From Saccoglossus kowalevskii (lineage: Eukaryota > Hemichordata > Enteropneusta > Harrimaniidae), in NCBI RefSeq assembly GCF_000003605.2, contig NW_003105121.1, positions 1 to 44,807 on the forward strand: a stretch of 44,807 nt of DNA, given 5' to 3'. The position numbers and the translations under genes were made by a program. Position 1 is the first letter of the stretch, and each line of letters begins with the position of its first letter. Of the stretch, positions 20,915 to 33,949 are shown piece by piece. Below the pieces are notes generated by a model. The model saw only the letters and a program-made list of their open reading frames with translations. It had not been told where the DNA came from and ran no database searches.

Positions 20915-23665
20915 CATTTAAAGAATTGCATTGTTTGTAACTTTAGCTTCTTCCACTTGAACTATGGTACATTTCAAATTTGTCAGAGGGGGAATGTGTT
21001 ATGATAGCGACTTCATTTTCGCACATTCCATTTACACGCCGTTAGAATCAACAACTTGCATGTTTAAGATGGAGATTATAAACATTACATAAATTTGATA
21101 AATAGATTGTTTTACTTGTATTTAGTAGTGACAACTTTGCAAGGCTTTAACCGCGAGACACATACCTGGTAATCACGTGACCGTGCCAACGACTTGACGT
21201 TTCACCTTGTCCGTACCATCAAAGATGGAAGGGAAAGGTATATTAAGGGAAACAATTCTGTCCGGCGTTGTCGTTGTCGTTGTCGTCGTTAATAATTGTT
21301 ATTGTGTGCACACTAACTTTACTAATTTTATTCCAAACTTTATCAAACTTAGTCACCTTATTCATCAATATAAAATCTTCCCTGCGTATGAACGACAGAT
21401 GTCCTATATGAAAATATCATGCAAAAATTGAGAAAATCTGTTAAAATATTTTGACTGTTTCTACTTGACTGATCTGGTGATTCATTCAAAGGTCACTGAT
21501 ATCAGTGGAAATATGCATTGTTGTATGTGTTCAATGAAGCAAATCATTTATCTTGTAATAATATCGTTGGTAATGTATCTCCTAAATTCCATGGGAATAC
21601 TAGACTGGGTTTCAAAACCAACTCATGGAGAGAGTTTTTGCACAGTCTGATACACATCTGCAAACCTACCAATAAAATCTTTTCAGAAAACAAGATGTCA
21701 GAAAATCAATATAAGCACTCGTATGAACTGGATGCCAAACGTTGATCAAGATTTGAAGCTAATAAAAAATCTGCTTAGTCCAAAGTTATCAAATCAAAAA
21801 CAATACATAAAAAATACATAAAAGAGCAAAACGTTGCATCCACATTTTGAAAAGAAAATTGTACTCAAAAATATGTATTGACAGTTCATTCGACAAATAA
21901 AAATTCACAGGAATTTGTTTCAGATATAAGAACAGAATGATAGAGCTTTTATAATAGTAATTTAAAAACGAACTTCAAAAGAAAAGATTGCAGTGTTTGA
22001 AGATGTAGACTCTCGGGAGGCAACAGTACTGTTGACTTTTCTCTCACTGGACACCAACTAACTATTTAAGTTGATATACATACAAAGCAGAGCTTGCAAC
22101 ATGATAGTTATTTTTTAGAGGGCGTTTTTTTACTTTTCAAATAATACAGTAGTCACGCAATGAATATAATAAGGCAGTTCACATTTGTCACAGTAAATCA
22201 TTATTTTTTGACAGACACCTGTACAAAATACTTGGACAAAAGCCAGCTAAGATTTTCTGTCATCTTGCATGTTTTATGAATTTATTCACGTCTAAATGCA
22301 GCACTTTTTTGTGAGATGAGGCATTTGTTTTTATACTAAAACATCTAAATTTCTTTGAATAAAGCTGAAAATTATGTCCCTTTAAAATAATTAAACAAAT
22401 TAGGCACCAATGTTTTTGTAAGACATTTACATCTATCAAGGACATTTGGTAGACTGCTTTCCCACTGTTGTTTCAACCCCAAAACTTGTTTGTATTCAAA
22501 ATAAATTATGACAATGCATATTTATATTGAAACAAACTATGATAAAGGAATAATATTATATAACAAATTGCAAGGTCACTAGAGTTCAACTATGTTAATA
22601 TAGAGAGTTTGTAACCTTCGTTTGAACGAGAGAACAGTACAGCGAGGGGTTACTTCAGCTGACTGCTTGTGTGAATAAAGCTGGACTATCTGTAATTGAC
22701 TAATGCGTATTCATTTGGATCGAATCTGATTTATCGAATTGCGAAATAAAAGTTGCCTGGCCTGAAGTCGTGTATGAAGGAGGTGGTCCAATTAAAGTTC
22801 GAAAGTTTCCACAATGGCTTAAATTGCCTAGACTAAGTCCCGAATTAATATCTGCCTTATAGAGAATAATGAGGCGGAGTACCGCTTGTTGGTGAGACAA
22901 GCTCTGGTCTACACAACTTTATCTCCGTGTCGTGAAGACATACGGGGAGAGGCCAAGTAATAGTAACCTCCGACTGCCATGTGTAGCCTAAAGCACCCCA
23001 TCAACAAGCGAAGTAGTGCTAAGTAAATTACGCTTATTATACGTTTACTTTCATGTGATCACTTTGTAATAATGCTTTTACTTATATTATAAAGTTAATG
23101 GTAGCGATAACGTTCTAGATAAGTGATTTATAAAAACGTTTATATAAACATTGTATATTCAACTATTTGTATTCTTAGTAGATTAGACCGTTTAATGAAT
23201 TATATTGTTTGTAATTTTAGCTTCTTCCACTTGAACTAAGGCACAGTTCAATTTTGTCTAAGGGGGAATGCGTTATGATAGCGACTTCGTGTTCACACAT
23301 TCCATTCACACGCCGTTAGACTACTGTTTAGAATCAAAAACTTGCATGTTTAGAATGGAGATTATAAACATATATTACAGAAATTTGATAAATAGATTGT
23401 TCACTTATTGTATTTAGTAGTGTCAACTTTGCAGGGCTTTAACCACGAGTCACATCCCTGGGAATCACGTGATCTTGCTAACGACTGCAGCGATTGGCTG
23501 ATCGCATGTTCACTCTGCCACGCCTTAGTCCCTTGACTAGAGGGAGTTTGTAACCTTGGTGAGAGGGAGAACGAGAGAACGGTAGAGCGAGGGGTTACCT
23601 CAGCTGACTGCTTGTGTGGACTATCTGTAATGAACTAATGTGTATTCATTTGGGTCGAATCTGGT
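20915..23665 (+). mobile_element. LTR-retrotransposon fossil with two LTRs
   Basis: Two copies of the same unit, internal 3' end plus purine tract (GGGGGAA) plus LTR, occur at 20915-21195 and 23190-23663. LTR starts are at 20995 and 23269 (TG.GTTATGATAG). The downstream LTR is about 395 bp (23269-23663). The upstream LTR is split: 20995-21195 and about 22602-22728, with about 1.4 kb of other sequence inserted. Between the LTRs (22729-23268) no gag-pol coding is recognisable. Because the upstream LTR is itself preceded by an internal 3' end, the arrangement looks like a collapsed tandem LTR-internal-LTR array. It is broken and old; the superfamily cannot be decided. Confidence 0.75.
21196..22601. 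other. 1.4-kb insertion inside the upstream LTR
   Basis: This sequence interrupts the LTR relic and is absent from the downstream LTR copy, which has about 50 bases at this place. Short ORFs at 21465-21745 show no recognisable domain. No clear terminal repeats were found. Confidence 0.5.
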
Positions 23666-26040
23666 AAGTGACACCGGCCAAGTGAGACGAAGTTCCCCGA
23701 TCTCCGGCCGAACACAACGCTTGTGTTCACAACACGTAATACAAGTTTCAGGAAACTGAAGACACAATACGATCCATTAAATAAATCGCCATTTTCTGAC
23801 CTACCTATCCAACATATCATGGATCGTCCCATACTCAATCATGATTTTATTTTATTTTTCATATTATTTCAAATAAAATTATCTCGGCGAATTGTTTAGG
23901 AGTATAATATCTCAGACGCGTGTATTACCTGGTCGGACCGCGACAGATGTCCTCAGCAGCTTACGTTTTACTTGACACGACCCAGCCAAGAACAATTCAC
24001 GTTATTCACAGATGTTCCCAGCATTCATTCATCGATCGGTTGATACCCCTATATTTTATACTTTTATATTGAGAATGTTTGGAAACCATAAAATAACATG
24101 CGATCAAACTCAGTACATATGCACGTAGTAACAGAGCTGTTCAAATAGCAACCGGTCTTATCTAACCTCGTTGAATTATGTCATTCGTTCCTCAACATGT
24201 CGCGTGATCCAGTATTTCATTAATTACTATAGCAGAGAGGTTGGCGAACTATTTTGTCAACATTCAAATAAAAGATAAAAAAAACCCACAAAAACGAGTA
24301 TAATTACTGTTTTTTTGTCACCTGTTTGTGAAAATACAATAACAGTACAACACCTGTTCGGTGTAACTTTCTCTAGATTATAGTTAAGAATTATTCTGTC
24401 GCTAGAGCATATTCAATTAGTAAATTAATCACTAATTAATATTCTATTAAATAATTAATAAAAATCTCCATGCAGATGTATGACTGAGTTTTAACTGCAC
24501 GCGAATATTTGGAAACATATTATCTCAAATACAGCCGTAACTCAATAACCACTTCTCAAGTAAGGACTCGCCTTAGGCTTCGATGGACACCAAGACCGTT
24601 TGACCCAAAATGCATAAAAGTGTATTTTTCACCAGCATCCATTCTAACCATTATATCACTTCGTGCAAGTACTGATTCTGTAGAATGTACATGATCTACG
24701 AAAAAAGGACCACCACAGCATGTAAACTGCCTTATTCAGCTACTGCTCACACCATTTGCGAGTAGGGGGGGGGGTGTTCATTGCTCCGTGATGCTTAAGT
24801 TTGCACGCGTGTGTGTATATATATTGTAACTAATTTGGGTAATGTATTGTAAAATTATATTTAGTTCTCGATATCTCTTAATATTGCACCCCTGAAATTA
24901 ACCTGTTGATGGATAAGTGGAAGAGGTCAGGTGCTTAATTATTTAATCACATTGTGTTCATGACCGATTTACAATTACGAACCCTTCCACCAGAAAATGA
25001 GCACTATGTCCGCCCACTACCTTTGGATACCCTGCGTTGCTTATTTTAATGGTTATAATATTTGGGTATCACCCTACTGATACTTACTGTACACTATTTC
25101 ACTGTGAAATTACCATCCCAGTGTCAAGTTCGAATAGAATCCTCGCACTTGGGAACTTGCACTTAACAATCTTGCTGACTCTGGACACCCTGGTTGTTTT
25201 TTTATTACTAGATGTTCCATTTACTTCCACCTGCTTTCCTTACCAGTTATTTAGTTTTTTTTGTTTCAGATTACCCCCCCCCCCTCCCGCATAACTTGAT
25301 ACTGACATTCCCGTCAACGATCTTTTTTTGTGTCCGAGTCTGTATGATTTATGTAGTTTTATTGTCCCAGCACCTCAAATATGATTCTAATATACATGGA
25401 AACAAGACAACATATGTATGTGAATTTAAGTTAACTGGATAATTTGGCGTTAATTATAAAACTTTATTAAAGTTACCTTAGTGTGTGCAAATGGTCGAGC
25501 AGATTCGTTGTGAACGTACTAGTATTAGCCGTGTCCGTGGAAGCAATTGCTGTACTGAAATGTACATGTTGTCAAACTTAAATTAACTTTTATGGATAGA
25601 TTCTAACCTGATATCCAATTTTAGATCGTATTCACAAACTAGCAATCCGCTACTTGACCGTACCTATTTCTATTTGTATTACATTATCGAGTAAAAAAAA
25701 AACTGTATCTGTGGTCGTTTTGCCCCGAGGTCCCAATAGTTCTCTACTACCTAATAGGGGTCATATCACTGATATGTTTAGTGTCACACTCACCTTGTAA
25801 ATTAAACCATTACGTCGATGGAGTATATATATATCAGACATTGAACACACGGAATGGAATAATGTGCGTTTTTTACTTCGTAATCGAAAACAACAAGGTT
25901 TTTTCAACAGCAATAAAACATAGACAAGTGTAAAAGACAGTGTACTTATCGAATTGAATTTGGATTAGTGTCAGTTGAACCACATCGTATCCTTATTAAT
26001 CATCATAGTTTATTGGCTAAATAAATTAAAAATATACATA
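23666..26040. other. Noncoding, nothing recognised
   Basis: AT-rich sequence with homopolymer tracts (poly-G near 24766, poly-C near 25266). Short ORFs show no domain. Confidence 0.5.
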
Positions 26041-26345
26041 GAAATTGGATTGGCCTTGTGCACTAAAATACAATATAAAATATAATCATTGGCTAGACGC
26101 AACAAAGACTATTTAAGGGCCTTACATAAATTTGATGTCATGCGTCGGACGGCTATGGGGTAGAAGCTTTTGGCTGACCGGCACGATGTGGATGCCAGAG
26201 ATCGATAGCCCTGTGCAGGATGAGACGTGTCACCGATGATTCGTTCGGCTCGCTTGTCCAGGCGTTTCCAGTACACAACTGGATTACAGTTTTTAATTTT
26301 AAGTTTGAGTGACGCCTGACTAAACCTTAAAATTTCCACCAATAA
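26041..26345 (-). mobile_element. LINE ORF2 3' end fragment (L2/CR1-like)
   Basis: On the minus strand, 26109-26342 encodes KRAERIIGDTSHPAQGYRSL then SAKSFYPIAVRRM. This matches the pattern HPxxxxxxxLPSGRRxRS...RxxxSFxPxAVRxLN at the extreme C-terminus of L2/CR1/jockey-type reverse transcriptase ORFs, with the SGRR block lost. The flank at 26041-26108 would be its 3' UTR. The upstream part of the element is missing or lies in the gap. Confidence 0.55.
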
Positions 26346-26409
26346 TATATATCTACTAGCGGTGTTGTGATATATCGGTTCTCGTCGATAAGCATATGCA
26401 TGTAATACT

Positions 26410-27280
26410 NNNNNNNNNNNNNNNNNNNNNNNNNNNNNNNNNNNNNNNNNNNNNNNNNNNNNNNNNNNNNNNNNNNNNNNNNNNNNNNNNNNNNNNNNNN
26501 NNNNNNNNNNNNNNNNNNNNNNNNNNNNNNNNNNNNNNNNNNNNNNNNNNNNNNNNNNNNNNNNNNNNNNNNNNNNNNNNNNNNNNNNNNNNNNNNNNNN
26601 NNNNNNNNNNNNNNNNNNNNNNNNNNNNNNNNNNNNNNNNNNNNNNNNNNNNNNNNNNNNNNNNNNNNNNNNNNNNNNNNNNNNNNNNNNNNNNNNNNNN
26701 NNNNNNNNNNNNNNNNNNNNNNNNNNNNNNNNNNNNNNNNNNNNNNNNNNNNNNNNNNNNNNNNNNNNNNNNNNNNNNNNNNNNNNNNNNNNNNNNNNNN
26801 NNNNNNNNNNNNNNNNNNNNNNNNNNNNNNNNNNNNNNNNNNNNNNNNNNNNNNNNNNNNNNNNNNNNNNNNNNNNNNNNNNNNNNNNNNNNNNNNNNNN
26901 NNNNNNNNNNNNNNNNNNNNNNNNNNNNNNNNNNNNNNNNNNNNNNNNNNNNNNNNNNNNNNNNNNNNNNNNNNNNNNNNNNNNNNNNNNNNNNNNNNNN
27001 NNNNNNNNNNNNNNNNNNNNNNNNNNNNNNNNNNNNNNNNNNNNNNNNNNNNNNNNNNNNNNNNNNNNNNNNNNNNNNNNNNNNNNNNNNNNNNNNNNNN
27101 NNNNNNNNNNNNNNNNNNNNNNNNNNNNNNNNNNNNNNNNNNNNNNNNNNNNNNNNNNNNNNNNNNNNNNNNNNNNNNNNNNNNNNNNNNNNNNNNNNNN
27201 NNNNNNNNNNNNNNNNNNNNNNNNNNNNNNNNNNNNNNNNNNNNNNNNNNNNNNNNNNNNNNNNNNNNNNNNNNNNNNNN
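26410..27280. other. Assembly gap, 871 N
   Basis: Run of undetermined bases. Any ORF spanning it is meaningless. Confidence 1.
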
Positions 27281-27647
27281 ATTACTTGGGGTTTGCAACG
27301 CGCATTGTACTGAATGGTAACATCATGCCAAGATTCCATTCAAGTCTCATCTTGTAGATAGCGAGACTAATGCTACGACCTTCTGACATGACATAGGCGG
27401 TTTGTAATAAAACAATAAAACATGTATTACCACATTCATAGTTAAAAAATGTAATACATCGAAAATTGACAGAAAATATAGTTATCGTAATCCGTCATAT
27501 CGTGAGCAGCTATTTTGATCCACCTGGACATCCCAGTATCCTAGTTACCTCGGGCATGCGCATTCGCATTTTTCTGATTTTGAACGCTTATTGAGATTGA
27601 AACAGGATCTTGGTATCATGTCACCGTAGTTGCAAACCCCAAGTAAT
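27281..27647. mobile_element. 367-bp foldback MITE with 19-bp perfect TIRs
   Basis: ATTACTTGGGGTTTGCAAC at 27281-27299 is the exact reverse complement of 27629-27647. Similarity continues inward imperfectly for at least 35 bases (GGTAACATCATGCCAAGAT against GGTGACATGATACCAAGAT). There is no coding capacity. The left terminus coincides with the edge of the gap, so the true left end and the target duplication cannot be seen. Confidence 0.75.
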
Positions 27648-28224
27648 GTACCTCTAATACTAGTAATGATTCATCATATGTAACTAGTGTGATAGGCAAT
27701 GACCATTCCACACTGCTGATGTCCTTGCCTATTTGCAAGACGTGCTTTTTGCGGTGTTTTTTTAATACGGTCACAATCTTCGCTCATTTCAATAATCGCT
27801 CATTTCTGTTCACGTAATCGAACTTTTCCAAGCGTTCACTGCGGCACTGTTTGATCCCATCGGTTTAAAAATTCGATCGATTGACGCGCGCATGAAACTC
27901 GCGCAAGATTATAATATTGTGAGATCTTAATCGCGTCGTACATAGATATCAAAGTTGAATACTCTTATCTTATACATTTTTGACACTGTTTGGATTATCT
28001 ATATACATGTACTTGCTTTGTAGTGGTAAGTAGGACAAAATTTAACATCATCAATGTTGTCTGTTTTGTATGGTTAGATCACATATTGCAAATGTTACAG
28101 CGTACGTGAGTATTTTCTCACAATAGGGGCGCTATTTCATTATTCTCTGATCTTTAATTTGGATATTCAAATTCAGTCTAATTCTGACAACATTCTGTGA
28201 AGAATATTTAGTAGATTATTTTTG

Positions 28225-28480
28225 GATAATTTCGATATTGCGCCGACTCGGTAGTCCCGATATTAGCCGGTCTGCTCTCCTTAGGAATTCGATACTATCC
28301 GAGGCCCTCTCTTCAGTAATTCCAATATTAGCCGTCCCCTTTTAACGGTAATTACAATATTAGCCGTACTCCACTCATCGAGCAATTTCGATATCAGGCG
28401 AGTCATTACCCTCGGAGTAATTCCGATAGTTCCCTCACTTTGGTAACTCCGAGCCGAGCCCTCTATCTTTTTTTTTTTTT
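28225..28480. repeat. Degenerate tandem repeat, about 33-bp unit
   Basis: About eight decayed copies of a unit like TAATTCCGATATTAGCCG plus a pyrimidine-rich spacer (CCCTCTCTTCGG). The core GATATT/AATATT sits at about 28234, 28259, 28291, 28324, 28356, 28390 and 28425, mostly 32-35 bases apart. A T run follows at about 28469-28480. Confidence 0.65.
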
Positions 28481-29029
28481 CGATTTTATCCAAGCCCATC
28501 ACTTCGGTAACTTCGCTAAACTTCTTGGACCAAGTTTCGGTTTGCGTGAACCAGTTCTAATTTACCTCCAAAGTGCAGTCTCCATGTAACCCATAGTCAC
28601 AATGACTTTTGATTCTCGGGAGCTTGAATCAGCACTATGATATGGCACCATTCCATACTGGTATTATGAATGTACTGAGATAACTGAGATAACCATGGAA
28701 GTGAAAACATGGAGATTTGTCTATAGACGGCTTAGCTCATCCAACAAGTTGGAGATGAGATTCGTTCAAAAAAAATACTCGTCACGTACATAATGGTCCC
28801 CGCATATCTTCATCGAGATACGGATTCACCTGCTGTTTATAATTATCACAATTTCCATGACATTACGTAACTACTGCAGTGCTAATGAATAATGAAAAAA
28901 ATCAGTCTGTATTCATGGATGGAAGAAAGTGTGAGAATACGTGAATATCATTATTATAATGAGCTTGGCAGTGTTGGTGGAATGTGTACAGAATATGCTC
29001 GGAACATGTCCACGAGGCCGCACAATTAA
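28481..29029. other. Noncoding, nothing recognised
   Basis: No coding exon or repeat end is supported before the LINE fragment that begins around 29030. Confidence 0.4.
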
Positions 29030-29700
29030 TTATGCAAATAGCATTACTAAAAGTCGTGGAGTGTCCATATATTTGGTATAAATTAAAGGTTGTTGAAAAT
29101 TGGAATGAAATTTGGAATATCAAAATTAAGAAAATGCCATGCAAAAAGATCGCTCAATATAATTACATGTTACTGTACGACAAGATTCCACATTGCGTAC
29201 AATCTTTGTAAATGGAAGATCTCTAGTACATCACTGTGTGATACTTGTGAAGTCACGGGTGACAGCCAGCACTATATTTTTGAATGCTCTTATGCACAAA
29301 TATTTTGGGAAGCAGTGAGGGGGGCATTGAATTTTTCTATGAACCAGAACATTCCATTAGAATTCCCAACCATTTTATTTGGTGTAGACACTGTTGGTTC
29401 AGAATCAGAAACACTAAATCTAATAATTTCTAGCGGCCTTTGCTGTCTATAAGTCAAAAATTATTAATCAGAAACATATAAAGAATATTTTATTAAAAGA
29501 ATTATGGTATATTAGTATATTACAGAAAGAAAGAAAAAAACTTATTCAAGAGTTTATTCGTGTTATATAACATTAATATTATTTTCTTTATTAATAGTAT
29601 TGCACTTTTTTTCTATTATAACTTTTATAAATGTTATACTTTAGTAATTTACAGAAATGTCAGCTTTCTTTATGGTGTTAATAAAGTATTATCAGTTAAA
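29030..29700 (+). mobile_element. LINE 3' end: zinc-knuckle C-terminus of ORF2
   Basis: Frame 1 gives NWNEIWNIKIKKMPCKKIAQ and YNYMLLYDKIPH. After a frameshift near 29190-29210, another frame gives LCKWKISSTSLCDTCEV then HYIFECSYAQIFWEAV. The CxxC-(n)-HxxxxC finger followed by FW is the C-terminal zinc finger found in L1/Tx1-type and related LINE ORF2 proteins. Coding similarity ends near 29450 and an AT-rich 3' flank follows. This is a separate, 5'-truncated copy directly upstream of a second LINE. Confidence 0.7.
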
Positions 29701-29734
29701 ATAAAAAAAATACTAAATATAGTGGAGTGTTCAT

Positions 29735-32440
29735 ATGTTAATAGGTTAATTCAGCAATCTGGTGACATTGAACTACATCCCGCCAGTCAACTATTACCAA
29801 GTCCGGTTTATTGCAATTGCGTCCAGCTGGTACTGCGCATGCGGAAACTACTAATATCGATGTGAATATGATATCAAAATGACAGGACATTCAAAGTAAC
29901 ATGAAAGATATGAGCAATGAAATGAAAGCATTAAACAGTAAAATAGACAGAATGGAAACAAGGCTGGATAACGTGAACAAATCTTTGGATAATGAAAGAT
30001 TAAACAAATTCGAAAACGTGGACAGGTAATTGCGTTTTCTAATGATGAATCTACATTAGAAGACAGACAGAAACGTGGGATGAGACTGAAAGAAACGTGA
30101 AATATCTGAGGAAGCAGATATTGCTGACGTGGAATTTGAAAGAGTATATAGAATGGAAGTGGGAGTTACTGATGGAAAACCCAAAATCGCAATGTGCTTA
30201 AGATTTAAGGACAAACAGAGAATCATGGACAAGGAAAGGGCAATGCATGGTACAAATATTTTCGTGGACGACCATTGTTTCTCATGGCAAACCAGGGAAA
30301 TCCGTAAACAACTATTTGAAAAGCGGAAAGAACTGCGAGAGAACAAAATAAAAACATACGTTAATTATATAAAAAAAAATCTTTTTATGAACCCGGAAGT
30401 AAATGTGTGTAACAATCAAGATACCATCTCGATATCTTGATTGTTGATAGACGGGAGGGTTCGGAATAGAGGCTAGGCCGGGTTCATATTGATGGACTCG
30501 AGGAAATCAATATTATGGGATGGAATGTACTGGGTGTATCAAAACATGTTTAAATCCATGTTTCATTAAATATGCACGTAATTTAATGTATTCTATACGT
30601 TTGAACCCTGGCTTAGACAAGACAATGTGGATATCAGTGAATATTTTCCAATTTTTTTCCAAGTGTTGTCGAATATTAGACTTCAATGCTCAGACTGCGT
30701 CCGGGAGGAACCCGATTACATAGTTAATGATGGAGAATCATTATATAACATAATGAAAACGTACAATGCATACGACGAAATCGTGAAAACAGTACTTTTG
30801 CTCCACTAAAAAAACAACAACGATAAATCGATTGGTCCAGATGACATTTTTTTCGAATGTTCGATTAATCGATTACTTCAAATCATGTGAGAATTATTTG
30901 ATTATATTTTCAATTCGGGAAACTTCCCCAAAATGCTGGTCTCGTAGGCATAATTACTTCAATATTCAAAGTTCAAACAAGGATTATAATCAGTTCCAAA
31001 TAATTATAGAGGTATTACACTTTTGGATGTATTTGGTTTAATTTTCTGCAGTATTTTGAACAATAGATTATGCAAATTCTAGTCGATATACTGGGGCAAT
31101 GCCAGGTACCGTGACGAATGTAGGCTTCCGCGGGAAATTTTCTGCCACAGACAATATATTCGTTCTGTGTGCTATTCTTTAAACTTATCTGAGGAAGAAA
31201 AGACGAAAGTGTATTCTGTTGATTTTGTCAAAGATTTTGACTATGTCGACCACCGGTATCTTTTCTTCAAACTACACAATCTAGGAATTACGGGCAAGGT
31301 GCCAGAAATTGTCAAGTCAATGTACTGTGATGTGAAGTCATGTACCAAGATTGTGGTTCCTCTGAAAACTACGAGTTAATCTGGCGAATTGGCGTATAAT
31401 GCACGTTAGGAAAAATGGTCCATGAATGGGGAATGCATTGAAGTGGTATTTTTTGATGAATATCATTTAGAAATACCTGGTCGAAAGCTGTAATTTAGTA
31501 TCGCAAGCACAGGAAGGCAATGTTTTCTCTGTTGACATTTCAATGTAAAGTTGGGAATATTAGGTTAGAGGTTTACTTTAAACTTTTTCATACGCTAGTC
31601 AAGCCCGTCCTTTTGTTGGTTCTGAATTATGGGAGTTCCACCAAATACATGCATGCAGAGCGGGTACTGTATTGTAAACACTTTTTAGGGGTTGGAGTGC
31701 AAACACGTAATGAAGCAGTGCTGGGGTAGTATGTGGCACCAATTTATGTAAAATCTATAGCGAAATGTATTAATTATTTGTTACGCCTATTAAGCGTATA
31801 TATTGATGTATAATTTGGACAAAAATGAGAACATATCATATATCAAATATTTTATTTTCGTATTGATTCGGCGTTGTGAGGTTTGCCCAGAGGGTGGGGC
31901 CGGGGAATGTCAAGTTATTTATGGCGGAGACAGCGGGTACCGAATTGCTCTAAACAATAATTAGCGGTGCAGTGAAATGTGTGCTGATGACAAAATACGT
32001 ATGTTATGTAATTTCAAAAGCATGTTAGAGTCAGAACAATACTTGTTGGTAACCACAAATGTTAAGCACAGATATTCACTTGCCCATATTCGTTGTGTAT
32101 GCCATAGATCACGTACTGAGGGGGTGTTATTTAGATGTAGTGAGTGAGTAGGTAACATGCGCGTTTTGCTCGTTAAATGCAATCGACGACGAATTCCATT
32201 TCAAGTGCCCTTTATATTTTCAGCCAAAAACACATTGATTACAAAATATTTTTGGCATATCCCTACGCTTATAAACCCCAGAAAATTTATATACAACTAT
32301 ATATGGACCTGTTGCCTAGAAACATTATAATTATTACCTCGCTGTTGGCATGCTCATACAAACATATAGTTTAATTGTTATGGCCTTACCTCTTCGAACT
32401 TTGTTTCTAGTCTCAGTGCTGCGACACGGAGTATAATTAG
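29735..32440 (+). mobile_element. LINE with L1-like ORF1, 2A-like motif, RT and C-terminal region; decayed
   Basis: Parts in order: a 2A-like motif QSGDIELHP at 29755-29781; a coiled-coil ORF1 segment at 29901-30028 (MKDMSNEMKALNSKIDRMET), ended by a TAA; and an ORF1 RRM-CTD-like part at 30090-30440 (FERVYRMEVG, FVDDHCFSW). A lone endonuclease start (INIMGWNVLG) is at about 30508-30537, and most of the endonuclease is deleted. Reverse transcriptase blocks follow at 30627-31380 (KSIGPD, FVKDFDYVDH for the family FxxAFDxVDH, LHNLGITGKVPEIVKSMY) and a C-terminal region at 31500-32430 (VLNYGSS, CKHFLGVG, and a degenerate finger near 32160). Multiple stops and frameshifts make it dead. Confidence 0.75.
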
Positions 32441-33940
32441 CTGTCACTTAACAGACCCATGGGAGTGGAATTGTTGTATACTATGGTTAACATGAATGAT
32501 AAACCCCAACAATTGCTTCTGAGATAATGAAGTTTAGTGAGCGATTAATTTTTTTAGCACTCAATTATTGACGAGTAGGACACACAAAATTGGACTTTAG
32601 TTTACTTTCTTGAAATGTATCACAGTTCTATGTATCACTTAATTAATTTTAGAATATATGTGATGATATTGTTTTAGAAGAAAAGTGACGACATTGCTAA
32701 CTGGCTTAATGAATAGACCATTCACTGGTTTTAGAATCACGTGATATTTGGTGTCAGAGTACGCCATTGGATTCGCCATTTTGTTTATCTTAGTTCGGAG
32801 GTAATCGTGCCATCTTGACAGTAAACATCATACACGAATTGTCAAAAACAGTTTCTATTTGAAGTTGATGACGTAGTCAAACGTAATATCACGCGCACCA
32901 GAAGTCAGTGACGTAGTCGAACGTAATATTATACATATAAAAAAACCACAAATGGTCAATTTCACCAAGAATGATATGTTCGTCTTGGCGTGCAACATCG
33001 TATACATTATACGAGGCAGTTATTGATATGTTATTAATGATATGAAATAATGTTCGAAAAATTATCGAGGAAAAAAAATAACATACTTTTTATAAAATAA
33101 TTCATTGATGGCTATCTATTTCAGTTAAGGCATGATAAATCATCCATGCAGAAGTTTACGGTCGTTTTAACATTTTAATATCGACGTGATGTTTACCGGA
33201 CCGTGAATATCTTCAATAAAATGTCGGTAGCTACATTTTCACAATTTGAAAGATGACGTTGATGTATTCCTAGCAACACCATAACAAAATTACGGCGAAT
33301 TATCGTCGTTATCAGTTCCAGAATATAACAAACTTACCCCCAAAAAAGTCGGGCCTTTAATTTTGAATATTTGAATCAATAGCGTTATAATAATGCAAAT
33401 TATTTAACTGAATGTTGAAATGTCCTTGACTCCATTATCGTGAAAGCATCTTAATAGACGTGGCGTATCGGCTCGGTAAATATATTCTACTACTTCTGTA
33501 GAAACCCGTCACGGTGATTTAACACAACATCTGAATATATTAACAAATCTATGTGGATTCACACTTCTAACGTTTGCACTAACGGCACTTTCCATTAATG
33601 ATACGATGACATAATGTTGATTCTTCTATGAACACAATTAGGAGCTCACTATTTGAAAACTCGGACGAACTGGAAGATTTTGTCAAAAGAAAAAAAATGT
33701 TATAAACGAAGAGAAATCATAGAGAACAAGCACTGACAATTGCTCAGTCCCCGTTCAGTATTTAATATGAAATTCCATCACTAGCAGCAGTCCTGTAGTG
33801 TGCTAAATAAGGCTGTGATGCGATCAGCCTTTGCTGGCAATGTACTCTAATAGGATGAGCATATTTAGTTGAAGCATGAACAAATGTTATGTGCACCCAT
33901 TATTTTTTGTGAAAATCATGCAAGCCATCTCAGAGACATA
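32441..33940. other. Noncoding, nothing recognised
   Basis: AT-rich sequence. Two similar 25-30 base segments (GACGTAGTCAAACGTAATATCA and GACGTAGTCGAACGTAATATTA) lie near 32870 and 32910. No coding exon is supported. Confidence 0.45.
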
Positions 33941-33949
33941 TAGTTGTTA

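Noticed and set aside
21465-21745. Short ORFs in the insertion within the LTR relic
   Set aside because: Two overlapping frames, no recognisable transposase or other domain.
26327-27339. ORFs of more than 300 residues around 26.3-27.3 kb
   Set aside because: They are made of undetermined bases.
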